64,000 nucleotides of DNA from Epiperipatus broadwayi (taxonomy: Eukaryota; Onychophora; Udeonychophora; Euonychophora; Peripatidae). This document shows positions 11,872 to 23,743 of this stretch, piece after piece. The translations under genes were made by a program, and so were the position numbers. The stretch is from positions 1,267,501 to 1,331,500 of the forward strand of contig JAQFVV010006272.1 in assembly GCA_028023455.1 (NCBI GenBank), read 5' to 3'. Every line of letters begins with the position of its first letter. The stretch's first letter is position 1. The notes below the pieces were generated by a model. It did no database searches. It was given only the letters and a program-made list of their open reading frames with translations, and was not told where the DNA came from.

Positions 11872-12226
11872 AGCTGTATTTATGTGTTGAATTATTTCCA
11901 TCATCTAATATGAGTAATGAATTTCTTTAGAAAAAAAGAACTTTATTTAAATATTCCAAATACATTCAATAGTTAGTAATAGCACACAGGTTAGTATATG
12001 CTAGTACTGTCAGTGGTCAGGCAGCAACATCTGAAGAAGAGAGGAAAATAATATCTCTCGAAACATTGTGCATATACTAACCTGTGTGTTATTATTAACA
12101 GTTGAATGTATTTGGAATATTTAAACAAAGTTAAATTTTTCTAAAGACATACTCATACTAGATGATGAAAATAGTCCAACATATAAGTACAACTAAAATA
12201 CCCACATCAAAAACCTTCAGGAAAAC
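11872..12226. mobile_element. Palindromic insertion with 13-bp target duplication (member 2)
   Basis: The word ACTGATTTGCTCT stands directly left (11859-11871) and right (12227-12239) of the insert. The left arm (11872-12000) starts flush with the left duplication and is the imperfect inverted complement of 12071-12194. A 32-nt tail (12195-12226) lies between the right arm and the second duplication. The 70-nt spacer carries a hammerhead-like hairpin at 12031-12064. This is the same plan as the inserts at 1064, 33797, 48276 and 62376. I infer a non-autonomous retroelement related to Penelope-like elements or retrozymes. Confidence 0.75.
12031..12064 (+). ncRNA. Hammerhead-like hairpin (variant)
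   Basis: CTGAAGA (12031-12037), one extra A, then a 5-bp stem GAGAG (12039-12043) / CTCTC (12055-12059) with an 11-nt loop, then GAAAC (12060-12064). This reproduces the CUGANGA / stem II / GAAA arrangement of a hammerhead, but the extra A before stem II and the lack of a clear cleavage triplet argue against activity. The stem differs completely from that at 36900-36914 while the flanking words are identical, which is covariation. Confidence 0.5.
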
Positions 12227-12239
12227 ACTGATTTGCTCT

Positions 12240-13899
12240 GTTTCGTGTAATGTTTAATTAAACAGTTTTTATTTTTATCAAAATACACAATGGACATAAA
12301 ATAGAATAGTTTTATATAAATATTAAAATATAAGTAAAATTCAAATATCACAGTAAAAAACAGAGGAAAACAGTGTTTCTTTTAAGCATTTGGTAAGTCA
12401 AATCAAATCTTAAAGTCGGAGTTTCTTGGATAAATAATCATAAATAATAATCACAATAATCATTTATCAATGATATGATAAATTATTATACGAAATTTTA
12501 TATAAAATTATGCAAATGACAATCATAAATAATAACTTCAATAAACTTTTATTAGGAAAACATTCATGCACACACGTATATGATAAATTAGGTTGACTAT
12601 TGTGTAAAAATTTTTGTGAATGTTTTCAGACCTCTAAACATACCATGGTGGCTATAATATTATTCCATAGTATCAAATATTTATATGTAAATCATAAATT
12701 GAAATCTTAGTTATAATTACATTTTATACTTTAATTTTGTAATTTCATGAAATGTTAATATTTTGTAAAGAGGCTAGTTACACATACAGGACATTTATGT
12801 TGAAGATAAGATACTTATATATTAGATCAGTTGTGATTAAAGTTGACAGCACAAACAAATATCTCAATAAAGACTGAATTAAACACATGTATAATGTTAC
12901 AAAAATGAAAATAATTACTTTTTCAGATAATATTCTGATCAGGATAAAGTTATTATTCAAAATGTTGGTTTTGCTGCTAATTTTACAATTTAAAATTTGC
13001 TGTGATGTCATGACAGAATGCTGGAATATATCATTTGGTGAAAGTAAAATGTACAAGTGATTACTGACCAGTTTTAATTCCTATTGAGTCAATTTTTTGA
13101 ATGACTTAATCCAACAAAATGATTAAAATTTGAGAACTTCCCACTACCAGGATGATGCAGTTTATTACTTCCAAAAGATAGTCATAGATTGGAATAACTA
13201 TCTGAGAGAAGTTTGTGCATGTAGCATGTTATCCTGAGAAAAATGCAAAATGCTATAAAAAAGATGACTTGTGAACTGCTGAAATAAGAACAATTTTGTG
13301 TAAATTATAGCTATGCTTTCATTTACATTTCTAGGACATGAAAAAGCTTCAATGCACCTGAGTGACTGTAAGAAATAATCTTTTGCTTTTTTTTTTTTTA
13401 TTGAAATAAATATATATTGCTAAAAGTTTAGTTTTTTGCAAAAAAAAAAAAAAATGCAAATACATATTCGTTTATTTAATAAAGTTGTAGGTCACATTTT
13501 TTACAAAATAAGGAGAGTTCTCATTATTTTTGCAAATAACTTAATTTGCTTCAAAACATAAATACGTGTTTGTTTATTCCGTTAAATAAGGCTATAAATC
13601 ATTACTTTGTATTAAATTAAGGTACTTGTCATCCTTTATCAAAAATGATGGTTTAAGTTTGTCGGAAGATCTCGTGCAGACATTATTTTATGAGATAGCA
13701 AGGTTAGATTGTTATCATTGGACTAATATATATATATATGATATTTCATAGTGGGTCTAAAACGCAAGTAACTAATAGAACAAAAAAATAGTTCCAACAA
13801 TTTTAGTGATATTTTGTTAGCAATTACATTTAAATATAGAAAGTTGATATAATATTTATTTAAAAAAAAAAAACTTTACTAGCAAAAACTAATATATAT
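12240..13899. other. AT-rich stretch, no gene seen
   Basis: The 13120-13290 interval is slightly less A/T-rich and may be repeat debris. There are homopolymer runs at 13389-13400, 13440-13454 and 13861-13873 and a TA run at 13729-13739. No gene was recognised. Confidence 0.5.
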
Positions 13900-16403
13900 A
13901 TATATTGTAACCGACGGTATTGTCGATTGCTGTGATCCATTCAAATCTAATAAAAATAATGCCCAAAATATTGGTGCCAATTTGCAACTGATTAAATCGA
14001 TGGATGAAGGTGATGGTTAGGATGATCAATTTGATCTGATAAAATTCTAAAATCCAATATAAATTAATCTGGTCTAGCTCAATCGGGTCGCCATTATATA
14101 TTAAACCATCATAAAGCACAAATAATCTCTCTTAAAGTTTAATTTACTTAAGTTATATGAAAAATGAAGAAATAATGAGATTATCTGCTCCAGCCATCAA
14201 CAAAACCGTCAACTACAATATAAATTGCATAGAGCGGTGAAATCAACTACTATTGCCCTATACAATAATATAGGATTAGGCTAACACTTGATTGGCAATC
14301 TAATCAAAGCCAAATCTAATTAATAACTAACCTAGATTCCAATATATATATTTTATTAGCCTGTTACTGTTATAGTACTTTAACTCCACTTTATTATTTA
14401 AAGGTACTGTCTTTATAACTTAATGGATAATTTTCTAAGTACCTGTAATAGCACTTTACAAAACATTGGTTTGCATACAGACATTATTTAAACGACAAAA
14501 CAAAATAATAACCGAACCCCAAATATGCATATATCCATGTTAGCAAACGCTAAATATAAAGATAAATACTCGCGTCAATAAACGATATACAATTCTTTCT
14601 ACCTCAACCTATAATTAATAATTTTCTGTGGACCTCAACTGGTTTTATTATAGTTTTATAACACTTTGAAAATTTATACACTCATTTAAATTTTTAAACA
14701 AATTAATAGACGTCGATAGATTATCAATAAGTTACAAAATAATTTATAAATATCTCTCAATAAAATGATACTTAATTAATGCTTCGTTTAGGTTTTAAAC
14801 TAAAATATTTACTGGAGTTTAATATCAATACTCTATTAGCTCATCTCTAATTTTACAATGTCCAATTATATTAACTAAAAATATATCGAGCTTCTCTTGG
14901 ATGTTTATTCACTTGTGAATATTAATACAACTTGTTTGAAAACTTTAAATAACTGAATAAAAAATTTTGATTGGCAACAATTAAAACACATGATTATATT
15001 TGATATTTCTATAAATGAAAATAATATTCAATTAAATCGGTCAATGAAGTTTATTCTCTTCATTTTATAGGAGTTTAAGAAATATTCAAACGAACTACTC
15101 CAAACCGAACGATAAAGTATAATCTATTTAGATTTTTATTACGGAATCAGACAAACATGAAATGATTGACTTTGTGATATTAATTAAGAGACATAATATT
15201 ATGGATATATAATATTCGAATGCAAATATAACTATGAAATTTATATAGAAACAAAATAAAATATTAATAAGCAAAATATACCTTATCTTCTATTTCAATT
15301 CGCTTACCAAGCTGAGTTTGAATTCTGTTACCTAAGTTGCTCCGCCGTCTTACGCAATCCAAATAAAACAAAATAAGTAAACTAGTCTTGATATTTAAAT
15401 TAACTCAATTTATTTAATTATAAAAAAAAAGATTGACAATATTAATGATAGTATACATCCGAAATGTCTTTATATTTTAAATTGGTTGACTAAATAAAAT
15501 AATCATGTTGCTATATGTATCTCTATATACGTGTTGCAAGAACGTTAACGACACATACAAAAAAATGAATGAATAAATGATGGGAAAGGTTCTTAGATAT
15601 TTTACTAAAAAAAAATAAAAATTTACATATACCCTATACCAAAATGTGCAATAAGAGGGTATCAAAATTTATTCGTTTATCAAAAATAATTACGGATAAA
15701 TGAATAGGAAATAATAACTATATTTGAGTCTTTCCGATCATTTTCATTTAATAATTATATTTCTTTAGATAATAAAAAAAAAAAACATCATATAGTATTA
15801 CATATAAAAAAAAAATTAACACACATATTTTTCATAAAAAAAAAATAATCATACCATATATATAAATCTGTCCATTCACTGTTTATTAGTCTATCGATTG
15901 CCTTCATTTATAGTGTAAAGAGGATTTTCTCCGTCCGAAATAGTAATTGTAAACTTTGCAATACTCATTAAAAAGTTTCCTTTTTCTCTTTCCATTCTGT
16001 AGAGGTGAGTATATTTCGATGATCCAGGTTATGAGGTGAATTGATCCATTTGGGTTAATCGGGATACGATGTCTATGCAAATCCATTTTTCTTTTCTTTA
16101 TTTATAAAGCATTTTTTTTTTTTTTTTTTCATAGGTTTCTTTTTTTTTTTTTACATTGTTGCCGCTCTTCGAGACTTTTCAACCTGCCCGCCCGAATGAT
16201 TGAACGGGTAGATAATTCTGCTACTACTCCATGTTTTATAGTTTTACAAACCAACAATTTTAATATTGAAAAGGTTCATTTTCTTAAGATACAACAAATA
16301 GATTTGTCCTTTACCATACAAAGTGATAATAAGTGTGTGCGTGCTTGAGTGAGTGACTGAGAATGACTGACCGATCTGACCCCTTTTATCTTCTGTCACG
16401 TCA

Positions 16404-16411
16404 TTTTTATA
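16404..16411 (-). promoter_or_regulatory. TATA-like box of the LTR-like region
   Basis: TATAAAAA on the minus strand is followed within about 100 nt by repeated TCACTCA-type pyrimidine-rich words, a plausible core promoter. It is inferred from sequence only. Confidence 0.35.
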
Positions 16412-16450
16412 GATTCTCTTTCTGACGTTTTTTTATCTTTGCGGCCACAC

Positions 16451-16490
16451 ACGATCATAGATAAGAAGACACGGTCATAGATAAGAAGAC
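16451..16490. repeat. 20-bp direct repeat, two units
   Basis: Two adjacent 20-bp units share TCATAGATAAGAAGAC and differ at one base (ACGATC versus ACGGTC). Confidence 0.9.
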
Positions 16491-16560
16491 ACACGAAGAT
16501 CACATTTAAATTCGATTACAATTTTTTTCTTAAAATAATATTTTACAAACCAAAATATAA

Positions 16561-17660
16561 AATTGATATAATAACCTTTTTTAATAACAATATTTTTTTT
16601 TTTTTTTTTTTAAAATATTTTACAAAATAAAATATACACAACATAAAAAACATTAAACTGCATGTAATATTGTTACTATTGTGATTGCATTTATATATGA
16701 AATGTATAAAATAATATTAATCCTACTTCGTTAAATTTATTATGCTGAATTGCTTACTATGTTATTTTTTTTTTTATATATGTATGTGGATCATCAATTT
16801 GAACACTCACAATATATATAGTAACACAGTAGTAAGTGAAACTGTCTACCACATCCATTACCTTGTGCCAAAATCTAGACCAGGTAAAATTTTAAATCTC
16901 GTTCAATTTCCAAAAAAAGGTTACAATTTTTTTTTCCTTTCAGTAGCAAATCTAGTTATATGTCCAATTAGTAATATTAGTAAAAACAGAATTTAAGCAG
17001 AAATGGAAAACTGTTAAAAGATTAATCATCTGGTAATTGGGAAACTTAGTACAGAAGAATTTCTTTACAATTTCTATTTAAAGAACTGCTGAAGAAGCAC
17101 TTGCAATGATCTATTTATAGATGGTTTTATATTTTACCTATATATACAAATCATTATATAATACAGTTGTAACGAATTACTATGAATAATTATGAAGGAA
17201 GTTGAATTCTTTTATTCAATTCACTTACCAACTTTCCAAAAATCTTCAAGTCAAGCTATTTAAATTTTTTCAATTAAAGTTAACGTTGTTTAATACTTTC
17301 CTAGTAACAATGCACCCTAGAGTGTTGTAAATTGAAATTCTGAAATAGTCTAACTGAAGTTGTTTTTAAGAAGCCATATGGGTTTCCTAAAGAAGACGTT
17401 ACCTTTTAAAGATAATAACAATCTACACAATCTTTGTAAACCTGTGGCATCAAATATTAAAATAAACTGTAGAAATATATAAAATTAAGTTATTAAACGT
17501 AAAAAGTTATAATTCATAAAAAAATTAATAAAACAGCTAATTGGTGTATGTATATAAAGCTTATAAAAAGTATTTAAATTATCATACTTTTAATATAAGT
17601 TATTTATTATTTATTGCATATTATCCCAAATATTAAAACTATAATCATCATAACTATAAT
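16561..17660. other. AT-rich stretch, no gene seen
   Basis: T runs occur at 16590-16611, 16766-16775 and 16928-16935. No recognised feature. Confidence 0.5.
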
Positions 17661-17824
17661 CAACGCTTTTAAATGTGTTTGCAAATTTTAACTCCAGAAG
17701 AGCGAAAAATTAGATATAAAAAAATAAAAAGTTTTGCCAATCAAACGCTTTAAATGAGTTTGAAAATCTAACTTCAGAAGAGATAAAAAAAAAATAGAAA
17801 TACAAAAATAAAAAAGTTTTGCCG
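17661..17824. repeat. Tandem duplication, about 81-bp period
   Basis: Two diverged units start at 17661 and 17742. They share the order AACGCTTTTAAATG, AACTCCAGAAGAG, an A-rich tract and AAAAAGTTTTGCC. Several substitutions and A-run length changes separate them. Confidence 0.75.
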
Positions 17825-18361
17825 TTACTATATAAATCACAAATATATCCATGTGTATCACATACTGTACCTTCAATCACTTTATTTGAATCTTGCAATG
17901 GTATGTTTATTTTTTCTTCTTAAGAAGGGCTCTTTTAACTACTTTTAGAAAAATATCAACGCTTTGGTTAATTGCAAATCTCTAGTATATTATATCCCTA
18001 TCCAAAATCTTTAAGACAATATTAATATTATTAAAATTAAAGAGCTTACTTTGCTATGTAGTTTGACATTATTCATTTGCTTCACACATTAAATAGATTC
18101 AACAGCATTACATTCTATAAACTGTAAAAGATAATAATTGATGTATTTTCATAAACTTATTAAACAGCCCTAAATAAAATTTCTATTATAGATATGGTAA
18201 ATCCAGGACTCTCCTTAATAATATAAATTTGGAAGAATAAAAGCTCTTTGTTAAAGTAATTTAGTTAAAATGTTTATATCATTAGGATGAAATTCTTTAT
18301 CCTTTAAGTTGTTATTAGCAGGTGCAAATTGGAGTCTGTATAGTGCCTCTTTATATAATTT
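17825..18361. other. AT-rich stretch left of the piggyBac element
   Basis: No coding or repeat signal was recognised. Confidence 0.5.
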
Positions 18362-18367
18362 TTTTAA

Positions 18368-18886
18368 CCCTTAGAGACCTGAACGGCCATTTTGAATTCA
18401 CAGAAAAAATTACAGGACATACAATTTTAAATGAAATGTCTAATTTATTACAATAAATAACAAATATATATACATTTTTAGAAAGTGCAAATATGAAAGA
18501 ATGTAATGAAGCTGATAAAATAGTCATTACCACAAAAAAATAATTAAAGAAAGGAGATTTTTCACATTTTTAAATATCTTTATTTTTACATTGGTTCACA
18601 AACTCTCAATTTTGAAAGATATTGCCTAAAATGACAATTTCATAGACAGCTTCATCACATTCGTCATAAAATGCAGAAAAAAATAATATATAACATGACC
18701 TACCTGAGTTACAGATTGTTGGTGTAATGTGGCAAAAGGTGACCATTTCAATTTCTTTTTTCTGCTTGATACTCTCTATGTTCTATTTTTGCAAGCAGTT
18801 GTTTTTCTAGGCCCTCTATGCGGGATATCTATTAGAAATGCAAGGTTTTAGTGAGGATCAAAAAAAAAATAACAGTAATAACTTTA
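18368..18886. other. piggyBac left subterminal region
   Basis: This is unique sequence between the left inverted repeat and the first satellite array. The 18780-18850 part is less A/T-rich, and on the minus strand it reads IPHRGPRKTTACKNRT before a stop. I do not recognise it. Confidence 0.4.
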
Positions 18887-20344
18887 GTAAATTCTAAGTT
18901 ATGGGGGTAAAAAATAATGACTATATTATTGAAAAATCAGGGGTGGGGCGAGATAAATTATGCATTATTTCATGGCAAATCATAATTGCCAAATATGCAA
19001 ATAAATAATTTAAAAATTTGTTTCTAAAATAAAATGAATAACAACATAGTAAATTCTAAGTTATGGGGGTAAAAAATAATGACTATATTATTGAAAAATC
19101 AGGGGTGGGGCGAGATAAATTATGCATTATTTCTTGGCAAATCATAATTGCCAAATATGCAAATAAATAATTTAAAAATTTGTTTCTAAAATAAAATGAA
19201 TAACAACATAGTAAATTCTAAGTTATGGGGGTAAAAAATAATGACTATATTATTGAAAAATCAGGGGTGGGGCGAGATAAATTATGCATTATTTCTTGGC
19301 AAATCATAATTGCCAAATATGCAAATAAATAATTTAAAAATTTGTTTCTAAAATAAAATGAATAGCAACATAGTAAATTCTAAGTTATGGGGGTAAAAAA
19401 TAATGACTATATTATTGAAAAATCAGGGGTGGGGCGAGATAAATTATGCATTATTTCATGGCAAATCATAATTGCCAAATATGCAAATAAATAATTTAAA
19501 AATTTGTTTCTAAAATAAAATGAATAACAACATAGTAAATTCTAAGTTATGGGGGTAAAAAATAATGACTATATTATTGAAAAATCAGGGGTGGGGCGAG
19601 ATAAATTATGCATTATTTCTTGGCAAATCATAATTGCCAAATATGCAAATAAATAATTTAAAAATTTGTTTCTAAAATAAAATGAATAACAACATAGTAA
19701 ATTCTAAGTTATGGGGGTAAAAAATAATGACTATATTATTGAAAAATCAGGGGTGGGGCGAGATAAATTATGCATTATTTCATGGCAAATCATAATTGCC
19801 AAATATGCAAATAAATAATTTAAAAATTTGTTTCTAAAATAAAATGAATAACAACATAGTAAATTCTAAGTTATGGGGGTAAAAAATAATGACTATATTA
19901 TTGAAAAATCAGGGGTGGGGCGAGATAAATTATGCATTATTTCTTGGCAAATCATAATTGCCAAATATGCAAATAAATAATTTAAAAATTTGTTTCTAAA
20001 ATAAAATGAATAACAACATAGTAAATTCTAAGTTATGGGGGTAAAAAATAATGACTATATTATTGAAAAATCAGGGGTGGGGCGAGATAAATTATGCATT
20101 ATTTCTTGGCAAATCATAATTGCCAAATATGCAAATAAATAATTTAAAAATTTGTTTCTAAAATAAAATGAATAACAACATAGTAAATTCTAAGTTATGG
20201 GGGTAAAAAATAATGACTATATTATTGAAAAATCAGGGGTGGGGCGAGATAAATTATGCATTATTTCTTGGCAAATCATAATTGCCAAATATGCAAATAA
20301 ATAATTTAAAAATTTGTTTCTAAAATAAAATGAATAACAACATA
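18887..20344. repeat. Satellite array, 9 x 162 bp
   Basis: Monomers start at 18887, 19049, 19211, 19373, 19535, 19697, 19859, 20021 and 20183, an exact 162-bp period. Each begins GTAAATTCTAAGTTATGGGG and contains AATCAGGGGTGGGGCGAG. Copies are nearly identical. The clearest variable site is ATTTCATGG versus ATTTCTTGG, reading A,T,T,A,T,A,T,T,T along the array. Near-identity suggests recent expansion or gene conversion. Confidence 0.97.
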
Positions 20345-20404
20345 GTAAATAAAATAAAATAAATAATCAAAAGGAATTACAAGCAATTATTATATATGAG
20401 TGGG

Positions 20405-21328
20405 AGATGATGATGACTGTTGATTCAGCATTGTGAGGTATTTTTTTTTCACCTTGTTAGTTTCACAGAACAGAGTGAATAGTTTGAAGACAGTTTGCAA
20501 ATTGTTGAAAATATAAATGCATGAGCAAAATCAATTTCAAAATAACTGATGATGATGATGTGGAGCAACTGGTGATGATACATACATAGATGATGATGAC
20601 TGTTGATTCAGCATTGTGAGGTATTTATTTTTTTCACCTTGTTAGTTTCACAGAACAGAGTGGATAGTTTGAAGACAGTTTGCAAATTGTTGAAAATATA
20701 AATGCATGAGCAAAATCAATTTCAAAATAACTGATGATGATGATGTGGAGCAACTGGTGATGATACATACATAGATGATGATGACTGTTGATTCAGCATT
20801 GTGAGGTATTTATTTTTTTCACCTTGTTAGTTTCACAGAACAGAGTGGATAGTTTGAAGACAGTTTGCAAATTGTTGAAAATATAAATGCATGAGCAAAA
20901 TCAATTTCAAAATAACTGATGATGATGATGTGGAGCAACTGGTGATGATACATACATAGATGATGATGACTGTTGATTCAGCATTGTGAGGTATTTATTT
21001 TTTTCACCTTGTTAGTTTCACAGAACAGAGTGGATAGTTTGAAGACAGTTTGCAAATTGTTGAAAATATAAATGCATGAGCAAAATCAATTTCAAAATAA
21101 CTGATGATGATGATGTGGAGCAACTGGTGATGATACATACATAGATGATGATGACTGTTGATTCAGCATTGTGAGGTATTTATTTTTTTCACCTTGTTAG
21201 TTTCACAGAACAGAGTGGATAGTTTGAAGACAGTTTGCAAATTGTTGAAAATATAAATGCATGAGCAAAATCAATTTCAAAATAACTGATGATGATGATG
21301 TGGAGCAACTAGTGATGATACATACATA
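20405..21328. repeat. Satellite array, 5 x about 185 bp
   Basis: Units start at 20405, 20588, 20773, 20958 and 21143. The first is 183 bp and the rest 185 bp. Each starts AGATGATGATGACTGTTG and ends near TGATGATACATACAT. The first unit differs in a T-run length and at one A/G site, and the last carries ACTAGTG for ACTGGTG. The array is separated from the 162-bp array by only about 60 bp and is unrelated to it in sequence. Confidence 0.96.
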
Positions 21329-21682
21329 AAAGTGCAGTGTGACTACAAATCTGCAACAAATGAATATATAATCTTACTATAATCATACAATAAATGTACA
21401 ATAATATAAATAAAATCACAATATATTTTACCTAATGGAGAACCAAGTGGAGATATGGTTCTTTGTCAACACATAAAGCAGGGTGGCTTGAATTGGAAGA
21501 GCTGAATCATGTGACTACAAAATTACAACAAAATATATAGTTACTATAATCATCAAAATAATAAACAGCAATATAAATAAAATCATGTTATATCTTACCT
21601 ATGAGAAAACCAGAAATGATGTGATTATGATTATGATCCTGTATGTGTGCCATAGGTGTTGCAGCTGTGTAGGATAGAAGAT

Positions 21683-23471
21683 TTATGTAGGCACTGAACT
21701 TATGCTGCTTCTGACATGGTAAGCAGCAAAGCAGCCTTTATCTTTACTCTTACACAGGGGGATGCAGCCACATTCCACGCAGCCAAAGTAAGATTCATGT
21801 CTGAGTTTGTTTTTCAGACACACAGCGCATCTTCTTCTGTTAGGCTGGTTATGGCTGCGCAGATCAGCAATTTTATGGCACTCAGGCGAAGGAGATGGAA
21901 GATGGAGAATGATTGAAGGCTTCAGCTTTCTGGTTGTGAAGTCATCCATAAGGCTGGATGATAAAGCTATTCTATAATCCAAGTGTGATATAGGCCGCAT
22001 TTGCTTTTGGGCCATGTATAGTTTGTATATAATGTAGGAATTAGTGATAGCTGTATCAAAACAATGCCAGAATAAGCGCATAGGCCAACGATTAGACTTC
22101 CTATCCCAGCCATATACAGTTCGCCTCTGGTTAGCTAAATCAACCCCACCCATGAAGCAGTTGTATTTTCTGACAGCATTGGGACATGGATATTTATGAC
22201 GTGTACCATCCTTGTGTTTTCTAGTAGCAGTACCACTTGTAGCTGGTGGATAAGCATTGTTGAGCATAAGAATTGCCTTCTTATCCATCCACACTACAAA
22301 CTCAAGACCACTGTCAGATACAGAAGTGAAGTCTCCTCTCTCCATATCTTTAGCATTTTTTGCTTTTTCACGGATGCTATCTGGAATCCTCTTCCTATTA
22401 GTGTTCAGTGTGCCACATACAGTAACTTTACTAGGAGACAGCTTTTCTGCTAATTGAACACTAGTAAAGAATCTGTCACAAAAAACAACATGATTCTGTT
22501 TAGCTAAATGTGGCAAAACCACTGACAGCACTGCTCGGGTTCCCAGATTTAGGCTCGCATCTGCAGTTGCATCTTTGCCTGTATACAACTCCATATGGTA
22601 CACATATCCATTATGGCTGTCCGCACAGACCCACCATTTGAAACCTCGCTTTACCGGTTTGGAGGAATCATACTGTTTCATCGCGTTACGACCCTTGAAT
22701 TTGGTAATTGCTTCGTCAACTGCTACTTCTTGGTGCATCTGGTATGCAGTCCTTGAAGTTAACATTACAGCGATCTATAATTGGCCTTATTTTATAAATC
22801 CTATCATGCTCTTTACTAGTAATTGGGGGCATGGTTTTATTATTATTGAAATGTAAATTATTTAGAATACCAAAAAATCGATCTCGGGTCATAACTCTGG
22901 CAAGTACCGCTTGATGCAAATATTCATTTGTAGACCAAATAAATTTTAGTTTAGGTATGCGTGATATAGTACAAACATGAATAACCATACCAAAAAATGC
23001 ATTCAACTCAGCGGGTGACAGATCAAGCCAATTCGGTAATGCCTTCCACTCTGAAGCATATCTATTGCTTTCAGTGCAAATGTGGTCATACATTTTCTTG
23101 TCAAAAAATAAATGAAATAGATTAGGAATTGTATACTCACGGGTAATGGGGAAATTTAGCCCTGGAGACTTAGTGAAAGTTCCTATTGGCACGCATGGTT
23201 CACTATCCTGAAACGTAACTGGATCAGGCCGAGATGAAGGTCCGGGCGTTGGGCTAGTTGCCACCCTTCTAGATGACTTCACTGCACCTCTCTTCCTTTT
23301 CCTTGAAACCACAGCCGCTCGATCATTTGAATAATCATCTGATGAGTCACTGTAATCCACGGAAGAAGAAGATGACTCCGAAGCCTCCGAATCAAATACA
23401 TCTTCAATGGGAAAATCTTCGTCAGAATCAAGATCATAATCACAATCACGTTCAGCGGCGAAAGAAGACAT
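21683..23471 (-). pseudogene. piggyBac transposase, single frameshift
   Basis: The protein would mediate cut-and-paste transposition at TTAA sites in the nucleus. The first frame (23471 down to about 22742) starts MSSFAAERDCDYD, has an acidic, serine-rich N-terminus of about 60 residues and a basic RKRKRG patch, then the conserved domain, ending near KIRPIIDRCNVNFKDC. The second frame (about 22740 to 21683) continues with VAVDEAITKFKGR. One extra base near 22741 separates them. The three catalytic aspartates are visible in VDEA, FCDRFFTS and GGVDLANQ, as is the C-terminal cysteine-rich domain (CAVC, CVECGC, C..KGC, H). Combined length would be about 590 residues, the family norm. The lesion could also be an assembly error. 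Flanking inverted repeats place it in the element at 18368-23737. Confidence 0.93.
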
Positions 23472-23743
23472 AATTTCCGTTAAAAAATTTATACGTTGAT
23501 AAAATCTACAAAGAAAAAAAAAATTATAAAATTTTAATAACGTACTTTACAAAAATTGCTATAAAAAATCTAATTTTCATCGCACAGAAAAAATTCTTAC
23601 ACGTGCTTAAAGAAAAGAAAATGGCGAAGAGAAAAAAAAAAGACCCGTCAGCGTGACGTATACGATTGGCACGCTATTGCGGTCAAAAGTGCAAACTTTT
23701 TTTAATGCGTAAATAAGCGGTTTTCGGTCTCAAAGGGTTTTAA

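Larger units (their letters stand above)
13900..16560 (-). mobile_element. LTR-retrotransposon-like region (LTR, primer site, gag start)
   Basis: On the minus strand a TATA-like box (16411-16404) is followed by a segment less A/T-rich than average, then about 2.3 kb of A/T-rich sequence ending in ATATAA. Directly after that is TGGCGACCCGATTGAGC (14093-14077), which looks like a primer-binding site adjacent to an LTR end. About 140 nt further on an ATG opens MDHSNRQYRRLQ before a TA run cuts it off, as a gag start would be placed. No protease, polymerase or second LTR is seen. A short frame near 15290-15360 (GNRIQTQLGKRIEIEDK) followed by GTATAT is the only other coding-like piece. Confidence 0.35.
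18368..23737 (-). mobile_element. piggyBac-family DNA transposon, about 5.37 kb, with internal satellites
   Basis: The left end reads CCCTTAGAGACC from 18368. The complement of the right end, closing at 23737, reads CCCTTTGAGACC. This is an inverted repeat with the CCC start typical of piggyBac. TTTTAA precedes the left end (18362-18367) and follows the right end (23738-23743), containing the canonical TTAA target. The transposase lies on the minus strand in the right third. The left 3 kb, downstream of the stop codon, contains two tandem arrays (18887-20344 and 20405-21328) and about 520 bp of unique left-end sequence. Typical piggyBac elements are 2-3 kb, so the arrays explain the extra length. 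Confidence 0.85.

Noticed and set aside
20405-21328. CTGATGA words repeated in the 185-bp satellite as possible hammerhead cores.
   Set aside because: They are part of a GATGAT simple tract with no GAAAC partner or stem II.
18887-21328. Regularly repeated units as a CRISPR array.
   Set aside because: Units of 162 and 185 bp are tandem with no unique spacers, in a eukaryotic transposon.
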